Assembly: GCF_000714935.1 (NCBI RefSeq) | Contig: NZ_JMIR01000029.1 | Coordinates: forward strand, 58,249-94,347 | Origin: Tumebacillus flagellatus | Lineage (GTDB): Bacteria; Bacillota; Bacilli; Tumebacillales; Tumebacillaceae | Length of the DNA: 36,099 bases | Direction of reading: 5' to 3' | Shown here: positions 6,601 to 13,863 of the stretch, in pieces | Layout of the letters: each line of letters starts with the position of its first letter | Position numbering within the stretch: the first letter of the stretch is position 1 | Translations under genes and position numbers: made by a program | Notes under the pieces: model-generated | Databases searched by the model: none | The model's input: only the letters and a program-made list of their open reading frames with translations | Told to the model about the DNA's origin: nothing

Positions 6601-8436
6601 CTAGAGAGATTGTTCGCGCAGGCCCGCCTGCACCTCGTCCATCTGCAAACGAATCCACTCGCGCTCCGCCGCTTGCACCTGCGGGTCGTTCAACCGCTCC
6701 GCCAACTGCGACAACCGCATCTGCAACAGCATCCGCGCTTCCTCCCGCTCTGCTTCCTGCGGCGTGCGCGCTTGTTTCACACAATGCTCGCGGTAAGCGT
6801 CCAGCGTGTCGGGGTACTGCGTGACGGACCCCGGCGCAAACAGCAGCAGTTGCGTCGCCAGCTTTTGCACCATGTAGCGGTCGTGCGAAACCAGCAACAG
6901 CGTGCCGGGGTAGTCTAGCAGCGCCGCTTCAATCCGCTCGCGGGCGGGAATGTCCAAGTAATTCGTCGGCTCGTCGAGCACGAGGACGTTCGAACCGGAG
7001 AAGTACAATTTCACGAACGCCACCCGGCACTTCTCGCCCAGACTTAACGTCCCGATCTTGCGAAACACCGCAACGCCTCGGAACAGGAACCCGGCGAGCA
7101 CCGTTCGCGCTTCTGTGGCTGTCAGTCCCTCGACCTCCAGCACTTCTTCGAGAATCGTCCGCTCCGGGTTCAATTTCTCCACCTCTTGGCCGAAGTACCC
7201 GATTTGCGCCGACGGGCTCTGTTTGACGACGCCGTCTGCGGGTGCCAACTCGCCCGTGATCACTTTCAGAAGCGTCGTTTTGCCGATGCCGTTCGGACCG
7301 ACCAGCGCGATGCGTTGCCCGCGCTCGACGCTGACGTTCACTCCTTCGTACAGTGTTCGCTGCCCGAACCGCACGGCGACCTCCTCCAACTGAAACACCC
7401 GGTTGCCAAGCCGCCCGCTCTCTTCAAACTTGAACGCAAGCGACGCCGCTTCCTGCGGGAGCGCGACTTTGTTCTGCTCGACGCGGTCCAACTGCTTTTG
7501 CTTGCTCCACATCCGGCGGATATGTCCCTTCGCTTTGGCTTTGGCTCCCGGACCGGCCGCCGCCTCGTGCGCGAGGTGGTACCACTTGCGGTAGCGTTGA
7601 ATCGCTTCTTCCAGAGCTTTGATTTCCGCTTGCTGCTTTCGGTACAACGTCATCTGCGCGATGCGCTCGCGCTCTTTCTCCTTGACATACGCTGTGTAAT
7701 TCCCCGGATACGAACCCAATGCGTTCGGACGCAACTCCAACACCCGCGTGGCGATCCGGTCCAGAAACCAGCGATCGTGCGAAACGGTGATCACCGTGCC
7801 GGAGAAGGAGCGGATCACCGCTTCCAACCAATCCATCGTCTCTGCATCCAGATGGTTGGTCGGCTCGTCAAGCAAGAGAAGTTGCGGGTCAAGCAGCAAG
7901 AGGCGGGCGAGTTGAGCGCGAGTTTTCTGCCCGCCGCTGGCGTGGAGCACGGAATTCTGCCAGATCGCATCCGGCAACCCGACTTCGCGCAGCACGCGCT
8001 CGACCTCAAAGTCATAGGAATATCCGCCCAACTCCTCGTATTGCTGTTGGATCGTCCCGTAGTCTTGCATCCATGGATCTATTTCTCGGGAAATAGTCGA
8101 CCCGCCAAGCAGGACTTCCAGCCTCTGCAGTTCCGCTTCCAAGGTCATAAGTCCCGCCCTCGCTCGACGCACATAGTCCCAAATCGTCTCTCCTTCGGCG
8201 TACTCGACCGTTTGCGTCAACAGCCCGACGCGCTCAATCGTTTTGTCCCAAACGATCACGCCTTCATCCGGTTGTTCCGCTCCGGTCAACAGTTTCAACA
8301 GCGTGGTCTTGCCAACCCCGTTCGGGCCGACGAGCGCAACTTTTTCGCCGTGCACGATCCCCGCGCTGATTCCTTCAAAAATCGTGCGCGTGCCGAATCC
8401 TTTTTTCACATCGTTCAATTTCAATACAAATGACAT
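6601..8436 (-). CDS. ABC-F family ATPase, ribosome-associated
   Basis: The start chosen is ATG 8436, behind AGGAGGG with an eight-base gap, giving 611 residues (MSFVLKLNDVKKGFG). Two complete nucleotide-binding domains are present. The first has Walker A GPNGVGKTT near residue 37, signature SGGQKTRAQLARLLL and Walker B LLLLDEPTNHLD. The second has GPNGIGKTT, signature LSLGEKCRVAF and VLVLDEPTNYLD. The linker between them is basic and helical (RIAQMTLYRKQQAEIKALEE), as in the P-site tRNA-interaction motif of ABC-F proteins. There is no membrane domain. The family acts on the ribosome, either as translation factors (EttA/Uup/YfmR type) or as antibiotic resistance proteins (Vml/Lsa/Msr type). 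I cannot place this one in a subgroup. The leader upstream contains a terminator, a layout used for antibiotic-induced ABC-F genes. Confidence 0.92.
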   Translation of the reverse strand: MSFVLKLNDVKKGFGTRTIFEGISAGIVHGEKVALVGPNGVGKTTLLKLLTGAEQPDEGVIVWDKTIERVGLLTQTVEYAEGETIWDYVRRARAGLMTLEAELQRLEVLLGGSTISREIDPWMQDYGTIQQQYEELGGYSYDFEVERVLREVGLPDAIWQNSVLHASGGQKTRAQLARLLLLDPQLLLLDEPTNHLDAETMDWLEAVIRSFSGTVITVSHDRWFLDRIATRVLELRPNALGSYPGNYTAYVKEKERERIAQMTLYRKQQAEIKALEEAIQRYRKWYHLAHEAAAGPGAKAKAKGHIRRMWSKQKQLDRVEQNKVALPQEAASLAFKFEESGRLGNRVFQLEEVAVRFGQRTLYEGVNVSVERGQRIALVGPNGIGKTTLLKVITGELAPADGVVKQSPSAQIGYFGQEVEKLNPERTILEEVLEVEGLTATEARTVLAGFLFRGVAVFRKIGTLSLGEKCRVAFVKLYFSGSNVLVLDEPTNYLDIPARERIEAALLDYPGTLLLVSHDRYMVQKLATQLLLFAPGSVTQYPDTLDAYREHCVKQARTPQEAEREEARMLLQMRLSQLAERLNDPQVQAAEREWIRLQMDEVQAGLREQSL

Positions 8437-8483
8437 CGGGCATCCCTCCTGATTCTCCCTTGAGAACAACAGGCACCCTCGTC

Positions 8484-8516
8484 AAAAAAGCCGTGGGCAC
8501 AGACGCGCCCACGGCT
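8484..8516 (-). terminator. Intrinsic terminator between hydrolase and ABC-F genes, possible attenuator
   Basis: Perfect 10-bp stem AGCCGTGGGC/GCCCACGGCT (8489-8498 with 8507-8516), then six T on the minus strand. It lies 47 bases before the ABC-F start but 243 bases after the hydrolase stop at 8760. It may end the hydrolase transcript, attenuate the ABC-F transcript, or both. Confidence 0.85.
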
Positions 8517-8759
8517 CAACTCATCAGATGAAATCGCTGAAAAAAACGGCATCTGATCTCTCCGCACATGGGTTCAATTCGCGGGAGTCCGGCGCAACAG
8601 ACATACGACGCCCCTACCCGCCGCTTGCGTTGGCAAGCCGCGTCTGCCTTCCATCCACACCTCTTGAGTTCGGGTGCAATTAGAATACGGACACAGAATT
8701 GTTCATGTCGGAGTTTCGATACCACCTTTCAGAGATTGGGAAAAAATTCCCCTTCACGC
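8517..8759 (-). promoter_or_regulatory. Structured non-coding stretch upstream of the ABC-F terminator
   Basis: No convincing gene lies here. A perfect 8-bp inverted repeat ATCAGATG/CATCTGAT (8523-8530 with 8550-8557) sits directly before the terminator. On the minus strand, CAGACGCG (around 8637-8645) is complementary to the CGCGTCTG in the terminator loop and right arm, so an alternative helix could compete with the terminator. An 8-codon reading frame (MNNSVSVF, ATG at 8706 to TAA at 8680) is a possible leader peptide, but the AAGGTGG upstream is about 15 bases away, which is long. Regulation by attenuation is inference. Confidence 0.35.
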
Positions 8760-9611
8760 TCAGTATATGCGGACAGCCGCGTTTTGACAAGTCTCGATCC
8801 ACGACAGCGTCGTGTCCAACACTTCCTCGCGCTCCGGCTCGTTGAACAATTCGTGGTAGAGGTTGTGATACGGCACGAATTGATGCAACGGGTGCGCCGG
8901 CAGTTTGTTGTAAAACACCGGGGCGACGGCCGCGTCGACGAGGCGGTCTTGACCCGCTTGCATGACAAGCAGCGGAATCGTGATCTGCCCCGCTTTGGCG
9001 ACGGCACTCTCCATCGCGTGGCCAAGTTCTTGGAACCAGCGCACCGACACTTTGCGTCCCATCAGCGGATCGCTTCCGTATTCGCTGACGACGCCGGGAT
9101 GGCGCGACACGTCGGACGGCTTGATCCCGCTTGCCATGCGCAGGCGCGGCGCCAGCGAATTGAGAACGCCGGCGAGGCTTTTTTTCCAAGGAGGCACTTC
9201 GAGAGCGAGCTTGAGGCAGGGCGAAGAAAGCACCGCGCCGATCAAGTTCGGATGATTCGTCCCCCGCTCTTGGAGATAGCGCGTCGTGACGAGACCGCCC
9301 ATGCTGTGGCCGATGATCAGCACGTGACCGGATTCTCCGCTCTGTTCTTCGGCGAGACGCATCCACTTCTCGACGCTGTCGAGGTATTCGTCAAACGAAT
9401 CGACATGGCCGGAGATCCCGCCGGAACGCCCGTGCCCCGGCAGATCGCCGGTGATCACGGAGATGCCGTGCTTCTGCAGCGCTTCTATCACATGCCCGTA
9501 TCGCCCGCTGTGTTCGCCCGCCCCGTGCACCAACACGACGGTCAACGGCACGGAACGCGAATGCGCCGTGTCGGCGGGGAGAATCTGTGTATGCAAATCA
9601 AGCAAAGTCAT
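8760..9611 (-). CDS. Alpha/beta hydrolase, monoacylglycerol lipase/lysophospholipase-like
   Basis: The start chosen is ATG 9611 behind GAGGAGG (11-base gap), giving 283 residues. The oxyanion-hole region reads VVLVHGAGEHSGRYGHVIEA (residues 25-44), a signature of the serine aminopeptidase S33/monoacylglycerol lipase group. The nucleophile elbow is GHSMGG, with Ser103. The acid is probably the Asp in LLVMQAGQDRLVD and the base the His in PYHNLYHELFNEPER. There is no signal peptide, so it is cytoplasmic. The group hydrolyses monoacylglycerols or lysophospholipids; the exact substrate cannot be told. It is transcribed alone, away from the small gene at 9703, with the hairpin at 8484 as its likely terminator. 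Confidence 0.88.
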   Translation of the reverse strand: MTLLDLHTQILPADTAHSRSVPLTVVLVHGAGEHSGRYGHVIEALQKHGISVITGDLPGHGRSGGISGHVDSFDEYLDSVEKWMRLAEEQSGESGHVLIIGHSMGGLVTTRYLQERGTNHPNLIGAVLSSPCLKLALEVPPWKKSLAGVLNSLAPRLRMASGIKPSDVSRHPGVVSEYGSDPLMGRKVSVRWFQELGHAMESAVAKAGQITIPLLVMQAGQDRLVDAAVAPVFYNKLPAHPLHQFVPYHNLYHELFNEPEREEVLDTTLSWIETCQNAAVRIY

Positions 9612-9633
9612 CCCAATTTCAGCCTCCTCTATG

Positions 9634-9662
9634 TTCTGCCGGCTGTCCACTCGACATACAAT
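9634..9662 (+). promoter_or_regulatory. Possible sigma-A promoter for the 62-residue membrane protein
   Basis: TTCTGC (9634-9639), 17 bases, then TACAAT (9657-9662). The -10 is good and the -35 weak. The start point would fall at about 9669, ahead of the ribosome binding site at 9685. Confidence 0.4.
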
Positions 9663-9702
9663 CGACAGCAAAACCTCGAAACCGGAAAGGAGGGAACCCC
9701 AG

Positions 9703-9891
9703 ATGGAGGATCAAAACTGGTTCACCCTCCTGCGAGACACTCTCAATGTCTTCGGCAACCTCGCCGAATGCATCGGTCTGTTGTTCCTGGTCACACAATT
9801 TCGCTCCTCCAAGAAGAAGCCCCATCCCCCCAAAGTCCGCGTCGTGTCCAAACGCAAGCCGGAGCAGACGCGCGAGAGAATGGTGTCGTAA
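9703..9891 (+). CDS. Small single-pass membrane protein, unknown function
   Basis: 62 residues, starting at ATG 9703 behind a very strong GGAAAGGAGGG (9683-9693). Residues about 12-31 (TLNVFGNLAECIGLLFLVTQ) form one hydrophobic helix. They are followed by a strongly basic tail (RSSKKKPHPPKVRVVSKRKP) that would stay in the cytoplasm. Longer upstream reading in the same frame has no start signal and runs into the hydrolase gene. It is divergent from the hydrolase and closed by its own terminator, so it is a separate small transcript. I do not recognise the family; its start signal and terminator make it a credible gene. Confidence 0.72.
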   Translation: MEDQNWFTLLRDTLNVFGNLAECIGLLFLVTQFRSSKKKPHPPKVRVVSKRKPEQTRERMVS

Positions 9892-9920
9892 AAAAAGACC
9901 TGCGCCAAGCGGGTCTTTTT
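9891..9920 (+). terminator. Intrinsic terminator of the small membrane protein gene
   Basis: AAAAAAGACC and GGGTCTTTTT arms around TGCGCCAAGC; the outer stem AAAAGACC/GGTCTTTT is perfect. It begins at the stop codon. Confidence 0.82.
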
Positions 9921-9985
9921 GGCTTGCGTGCCCTCATTATACGCTGATAGCAAACTGTCGCACAATTCCCAAAATCGGAGGAGTT

Positions 9986-9994
9986 TGGTATGAT
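9986..9994 (+). promoter_or_regulatory. Extended -10 promoter for peptidase E
   Basis: TGGTATGAT is an extended -10 (TG at 9986-9987, TATGAT at 9989-9994). No good -35 is seen, as is common for extended -10 promoters. The start point would be at about 10001, ahead of AGGAGG at 10016-10021. Confidence 0.5.
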
Positions 9995-10033
9995 GAGTGG
10001 TAATCACAGGCAATTCAGGAGGCGACCTTCCCC

Positions 10034-10741
10034 ATGAAAAAACAAATCATCGCGATGGGCGGCGGCGGTTTTTCGATGGAGCCGGACAACCTGTTGCTCG
10101 ACGAATACATTCTGGCGCAGACCGGCAAGGAACGCCCGAAAGTCTGTTTCCTCCCGACGGCGAGCGGCGATTCCGCGGGCTATACGGAGCGCTTCTACGA
10201 GTCGATGAGCACGCTGACTTGCGAGCCGAACCATCTCTCGCTGTTCCACCACCATCCGGGCACGTCCGATCTCGAAGGTTACCTGCTCACGCAGGACGTG
10301 ATCTACGTCGGCGGCGGGAACACGCGCAACATGATCGTGCTGTGGAAGGAATGGGGCGTTGACGTCATCCTGCGCAAAGCGTGGGAGCAAGGCATCGTGC
10401 TGGCGGGACTGAGCGCCGGGTCGATCTGCTGGTTTGAGCACGGCGTGACCGACTCGGTCATTCCGAAACAACTCCACTACATGAACGGCCTCGGCTTCCT
10501 CCCCGGCAGCAACTGCCCGCACTACGACGGCGAAGCAGAACGCCGACCCACCTATCATCGACAGCTCCGTGAAGGGCTGATCCCTGCCGGTTTCGCGGCG
10601 GACGACGGCGCGGGTCTGCACTTCATCGGCACCGACCTGCACCGCGTGGTCTCTTCCCGTCCAAACGCCAAAGGCTATCGATTGAACGTGGTCGACGGCG
10701 TCGTGACGGAGGACGAACTCGACACGAACTATCTCGGCTGA
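10034..10741 (+). CDS. pepE: Peptidase E-like serine peptidase, family S51
   Basis: 235 residues, starting at ATG 10034 with AGGAGG 12 bases upstream. Family S51 features: an N-terminal KKQIIAMGGGGFSM, KVCFLPTASGDSAGY, DVIYVGGGNTRNMI, and the nucleophile motif GLSAGSICWF with the probable catalytic Ser127 (GxSAG). A downstream VTDSVIPKQLHYMNGLGFLP and GFAADDGAGLHF supply the rest of the active-site region. Peptidase E cleaves Asp-X dipeptides; related S51 members are cyanophycinases, but the length and motifs here fit the dipeptidase group. No signal peptide, so cytoplasmic. A single-gene transcript with its own promoter and terminator. Confidence 0.88.
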   Translation: MKKQIIAMGGGGFSMEPDNLLLDEYILAQTGKERPKVCFLPTASGDSAGYTERFYESMSTLTCEPNHLSLFHHHPGTSDLEGYLLTQDVIYVGGGNTRNMIVLWKEWGVDVILRKAWEQGIVLAGLSAGSICWFEHGVTDSVIPKQLHYMNGLGFLPGSNCPHYDGEAERRPTYHRQLREGLIPAGFAADDGAGLHFIGTDLHRVVSSRPNAKGYRLNVVDGVVTEDELDTNYLG

Positions 10742-10748
10742 CCCTTTC

Positions 10749-10780
10749 AAGGAACTGCTTATCCGGCAGTTCCTTTTAAT
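10749..10780 (+). terminator. Intrinsic terminator of the peptidase E gene
   Basis: AAGGAACTGC/GCAGTTCCTTTT stem (8 bp plus A-T pairs) with a TTATCCG loop, eight bases past the stop. Confidence 0.85.
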
Positions 10781-10821
10781 TATTTTGCAAAGTTGTGCCG
10801 TATCAGCATGATTTTCCAAAA

Positions 10822-10850
10822 AGATGTCGAAGTGCTAGTAGAAGACATCT
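10822..10850 (+). repeat. Inverted repeat before the GGDEF-EAL gene
   Basis: Perfect 7-bp arms AGATGTC (10822-10828) and GACATCT (10844-10850) separated by 15 bases, just ahead of the ribosome binding site at 10859-10865. It could be a protein-binding site or an mRNA hairpin in the 5' leader. No evidence separates these. Confidence 0.35.
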
Positions 10851-10873
10851 AGAGATAGAGGGGGGAATGGACT

Positions 10874-12964
10874 TTGTTGTCAGCCAAGAACAATCAAACG
10901 GATGAACTCAGACGATTGGAAGATGAACTTCGTGCGATGAAGGAACAATTCGAGGCGTTCGTCAACAACTCCACCGTGGCGTTTATCGTCATCGACCTCA
11001 CGGGGCATATCGTACGTGTAAACGACACGTTTGAACATATTTTCGGTTGGACGGCAGACGAAGCGATCGGCCAACAGCTGCCGTTTGTACCGGATCGGCT
11101 GCTGCCGGAATTCCAGCAACGCCTGAAGACCCATTCGTTTACCGGGACGGCCTCCGAAGAAATTCGTCTGTGCAAGGACGGCACGCTGTTTACCGCCAGC
11201 GAGACGATCACGCCGATCTTGGACGATTCGGGTCAAGTCACGTCTTATGCGTGCATCCTGCGCAACATCTCCGACCGCAAAGCGGACGAGCGCCGTTTAA
11301 AAGTCAGCGAACAGCGCTACAAGTCGCTGTTTGAAAACAACCCGAACGCCATCTACTCCGTCGATCTCCAAGGCCGTTTCACCGAACTGAACCCGGCCGT
11401 GGAAACGATCACGGGATATACCCCGGAAGAGCTGTTGTACCGAGATCATACGATGCTGTTGCTGCCGGAGTTCAAAGAGCTGTCGTTGCTCAACCACTTT
11501 GCCGCCAATCCCGGCACCAAGCAGGAAGTCGAAGCGACAATTGTACACAAAGACGGCCGATTGGTCGACATCTCCGTCATCTCGTTGCCCATTGATGTAG
11601 ACGGCGAAATGATCGGGTTCTTCTGCATCGCCAAGGACATCACCGTCCAAAAACAAGCGGAGCAACTCATCAACCACATGGCGTTCACCGACTGCTTGAC
11701 CGACCTGCCCAACCGTCGCCTGTTCCGCAACCGGCTGACGGAGAGCATCGAAACGGCGGAGCAAAACGGAGACAAACTCGCCGTGCTGTTCATCGACCTC
11801 GACCGCTTCAAAGTCATCAACGATTCGCTCGGCCACGCGTTCGGCGATCATGTGCTGCAGGCGGTCTCGGAGCGCTTGCAGTCCTGCGTCACGCACGAAG
11901 AGACGCTGTGCCGGATGGGCGGCGACGAATTCACGCTTTTGATGCCGAATATCCAAGGTGCCCAAGACGCGATCGACATGTCCAAGAAGATCATGGAAGT
12001 CATCCGCCGCCCGCTCAACGTCGACGGAAACGAAGTGCACGTCACCACGTCGATCGGCATCGCGCTCTATCCGGAAAACGGCCGCGACGCCGACACGCTG
12101 ATGAAGAACGCCGACATCGCGATGTACCGGATCAAAGAGCACGGCAAGAACAACTTCCAACTCTACACCGACGTGATGAACGAAGACGCCATCCAGCATC
12201 TGCAGCTGGAGCGAGAACTGCGCAAAGCGATTGAGCGCGAGGAGTTCGTGCTGCACTACCAACCGCAAGTCAACGTCTCCACCGGGCAGATCACCGGCAT
12301 GGAAGCGCTGGTGCGCTGGCAGCATCCGGAGCGCGGCCTGCTCTCACCGATCCACTTCATTCCGCTCGCCGAAGAGACCGGCTTGATCGTGCCGATCGGC
12401 GAATGGGTGTTGAAGAAAGCGTGCGAAGACGGCCAGCGCTGGTTGCAAGAAGGCCGCAAGCCGATGCGGATGGCGGTCAACTTGTCGCTGATTCAGTTCC
12501 AAGAGCAAGACCTCGTGGAGAAAATCCACCAAATTCTCGTCGACACGGGACTCGACCCGCGCTATCTCGAACTGGAGATTACGGAGAGCATCGCGATGAA
12601 CAACGTCGAGCAAGTGGTCGCCAAACTGGAGCAACTGGTCAACCTCGGCGTGCAGATTTCCATCGACGATTTCGGCACCGGGTTTTCATCGCTCTCCTAT
12701 CTCAAGAAATTCCCGATCCACAAGCTCAAAATCGACCGTTCCTTCATCACCGACATCACCAGCGACCCGGACGACGCGTCGATCGTCTCGGCGATTGTGG
12801 CGATGGCCAACTCCCTCAAGCTCGATTTGATCGTCGAAGGCGTCGAGACGAAAGACCAGCAACTGTACTTGCATCGCCTCGGCTGCTTCGAGATGCAGGG
12901 CTACCTGTTCTCCCGCCCGCTGCCGGCGCAGATGCTGGAACAGCTCTTGCAAAACTGGCTGTAG
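10874..12964 (+). CDS. PAS-PAS-GGDEF-EAL cyclic-di-GMP enzyme
   Basis: 696 residues. The start chosen is TTG 10874, eight bases after GAGGGGGG; an ATG at 10867 is out of frame. Order: PAS 1 (about 20-135, VNNSTVAFIVIDLTGHIVRV), PAS 2 (about 145-262, FENNPNAIYSVDLQGRF), GGDEF (about 270-435) with an intact GGDEF at 349-353, and EAL (about 450-696) with EAL at 477-479. The EAL catalytic set looks complete: the first Glu, VNLS, LEITES, DDFGTGFSS (D598, D599), KIDRSF and EGVET. Both synthesis (diguanylate cyclase) and breakdown (phosphodiesterase) of c-di-GMP are therefore possible. No RxxD inhibitory site is seen before GGDEF. There are no membrane segments or signal peptide, so it is a cytosolic sensor; its PAS ligand is unknown. 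Confidence 0.95.
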   Translation: MLSAKNNQTDELRRLEDELRAMKEQFEAFVNNSTVAFIVIDLTGHIVRVNDTFEHIFGWTADEAIGQQLPFVPDRLLPEFQQRLKTHSFTGTASEEIRLCKDGTLFTASETITPILDDSGQVTSYACILRNISDRKADERRLKVSEQRYKSLFENNPNAIYSVDLQGRFTELNPAVETITGYTPEELLYRDHTMLLLPEFKELSLLNHFAANPGTKQEVEATIVHKDGRLVDISVISLPIDVDGEMIGFFCIAKDITVQKQAEQLINHMAFTDCLTDLPNRRLFRNRLTESIETAEQNGDKLAVLFIDLDRFKVINDSLGHAFGDHVLQAVSERLQSCVTHEETLCRMGGDEFTLLMPNIQGAQDAIDMSKKIMEVIRRPLNVDGNEVHVTTSIGIALYPENGRDADTLMKNADIAMYRIKEHGKNNFQLYTDVMNEDAIQHLQLERELRKAIEREEFVLHYQPQVNVSTGQITGMEALVRWQHPERGLLSPIHFIPLAEETGLIVPIGEWVLKKACEDGQRWLQEGRKPMRMAVNLSLIQFQEQDLVEKIHQILVDTGLDPRYLELEITESIAMNNVEQVVAKLEQLVNLGVQISIDDFGTGFSSLSYLKKFPIHKLKIDRSFITDITSDPDDASIVSAIVAMANSLKLDLIVEGVETKDQQLYLHRLGCFEMQGYLFSRPLPAQMLEQLLQNWL

Positions 12965-13025
12965 CCTTGGCTGCCTGTAGCCCTCGGCTGCCTGTAGCCC
13001 TCGGCTGCCTGTAGCCCTCGGCTAC
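12959..13025. repeat. Four tandem copies of a 17-bp unit over the GGDEF-EAL stop codon
   Basis: The unit CTGTAGCCCTCGGCTGC occurs at 12975-12991 and 12992-13008. A first copy (12959-12974) lacks one base and has one change, and a last copy (13009-13025) ends CTAC. The first copy contains the last codon and the TAG stop. Its end forms a TGTAGCC-CTC-GGCTACA hairpin. It probably arose by slippage. Confidence 0.9.
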
Positions 13026-13038
13026 AACCCGACCACAT

Positions 13039-13072
13039 AAAAAACCCCGCGCACAGGAGTCGCGGGGTTTTT
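13039..13072. terminator. Bidirectional terminator between the GGDEF-EAL and Crp genes
   Basis: AAAAACCCCGCG/CGCGGGGTTTTT, a perfect GC-rich stem with T-runs on both strands, between two converging genes. Confidence 0.92.
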
Positions 13073-13085
13073 GCTAGTTCATGAC

Positions 13086-13772
13086 CTATTTCATTTCCGC
13101 CAAAACTTTCTGATCCACCAAGATAATCTGACGCTTCTTGACGTCGATCCAGCCGTTGGCTTTGAATTCGTTCAGGATCTTCGACGTGGTTTCCCGCGTC
13201 GAGCCGATCAGCGAGGCGATGTCCTCGTGCGTCAGTTTGATCCCGATCTGCACGCCCTGCTCGACGCGTTCGCCGTGGATGTCGGCGAGCTTCAACAAGA
13301 GGCGCGCCAGGCGGGTCTGCACATCGTAGAACACCAAGTTCTCAATTTGCTCTTGCGCTTCGGTCAAACGGTGCTCGACGATCTGCGCGATCTTCAGCGA
13401 GACGCTCGGGTTGTTCATCGCGACTTTCTCGAATTCGCGCTTGTCGATCATGCAAATCTGCGCATCGTCGAGCGCTTCGGCAAAGTTGCGGCGCGGCTCG
13501 TCGTCAAACAGCGCGCTCTCGCCGAAGATATCACCCGGCTCCAAGATGACCAAGGTGAAGTGCTTGCCGGTTTCCGACAAGCGGGAAATCCGCACGCGGC
13601 CCGACTTCAGCATGTAGATCTGGTTGCTCGGTTCATCCGGAGTAAAAATATACTCCCGCTTCGGCACCGTGGTCGGGACGGAGCCACGTCCTAGTTGGTC
13701 CAATTCTTCCTCATTCAAGTCCCTGAACAGCTCGTATGTCTTGAGGGAACAGATTTCACAAATTTCACTCAT
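13086..13772 (-). CDS. Crp/Fnr family transcriptional regulator
   Basis: The start chosen is ATG 13772, behind GGGGAGGG with an eight-base gap, giving 228 residues. Residues about 25-140 form the cyclic-nucleotide-binding-like beta barrel, including KREYIFTPDEPSNQIYMLKS and LEPGDIFGESALFDDEPRRN. A long dimer helix follows (VSLKIAQIVEHRLTEAQEQI). The C-terminal winged helix-turn-helix is LTHEDIASLIGSTRETTSKI (about 180-200), the classic Crp/Fnr recognition segment. Two N-terminal cysteines (C5 and C8 in SEICEICS) are present, but the four-cysteine FNR cluster motif is not clear. The barrel lacks an obvious cAMP-binding RxS motif, so the effector is unknown. It lies downstream of the ComFB-domain gene but has a plausible promoter of its own at 13826. 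Confidence 0.93.
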   Translation of the reverse strand: MSEICEICSLKTYELFRDLNEEELDQLGRGSVPTTVPKREYIFTPDEPSNQIYMLKSGRVRISRLSETGKHFTLVILEPGDIFGESALFDDEPRRNFAEALDDAQICMIDKREFEKVAMNNPSVSLKIAQIVEHRLTEAQEQIENLVFYDVQTRLARLLLKLADIHGERVEQGVQIGIKLTHEDIASLIGSTRETTSKILNEFKANGWIDVKKRQIILVDQKVLAEMK

Positions 13773-13825
13773 CTTGACTGCCCTCCCCATGTGTTTCCTA
13801 GATTCGGTGTGTCGCTTCACTTTCT

Positions 13826-13854
13826 AAAGTAACACAACTGGAAGGAGACTGCAA
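13826..13854 (-). promoter_or_regulatory. Sigma-A type promoter of the Crp/Fnr gene
   Basis: On the minus strand, TTGCAG (13849-13854), a 17-base spacer and TACTTT (13826-13831). The start point would be at about 13819, 47 bases before the ATG. It lies just past the ComFB stop codon. Confidence 0.55.
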
Positions 13855-13863
13855 CAGGCATTC

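Noticed and set aside
8489-8516. Hairpin considered only as the hydrolase terminator
   Set aside because: It is 243 bases from the hydrolase stop but 47 from the ABC-F start, so a single-purpose reading was not adopted; both roles remain open.
8516-8725. 69-residue frame on the minus strand before the ABC-F gene
   Set aside because: Cysteine/arginine-rich unnatural sequence with poor start context, overlapping RNA structures; more likely an untranslated leader.
12959-13025. CRISPR-like direct repeats
   Set aside because: The 17-bp units abut with no spacers, so it is a simple tandem repeat.
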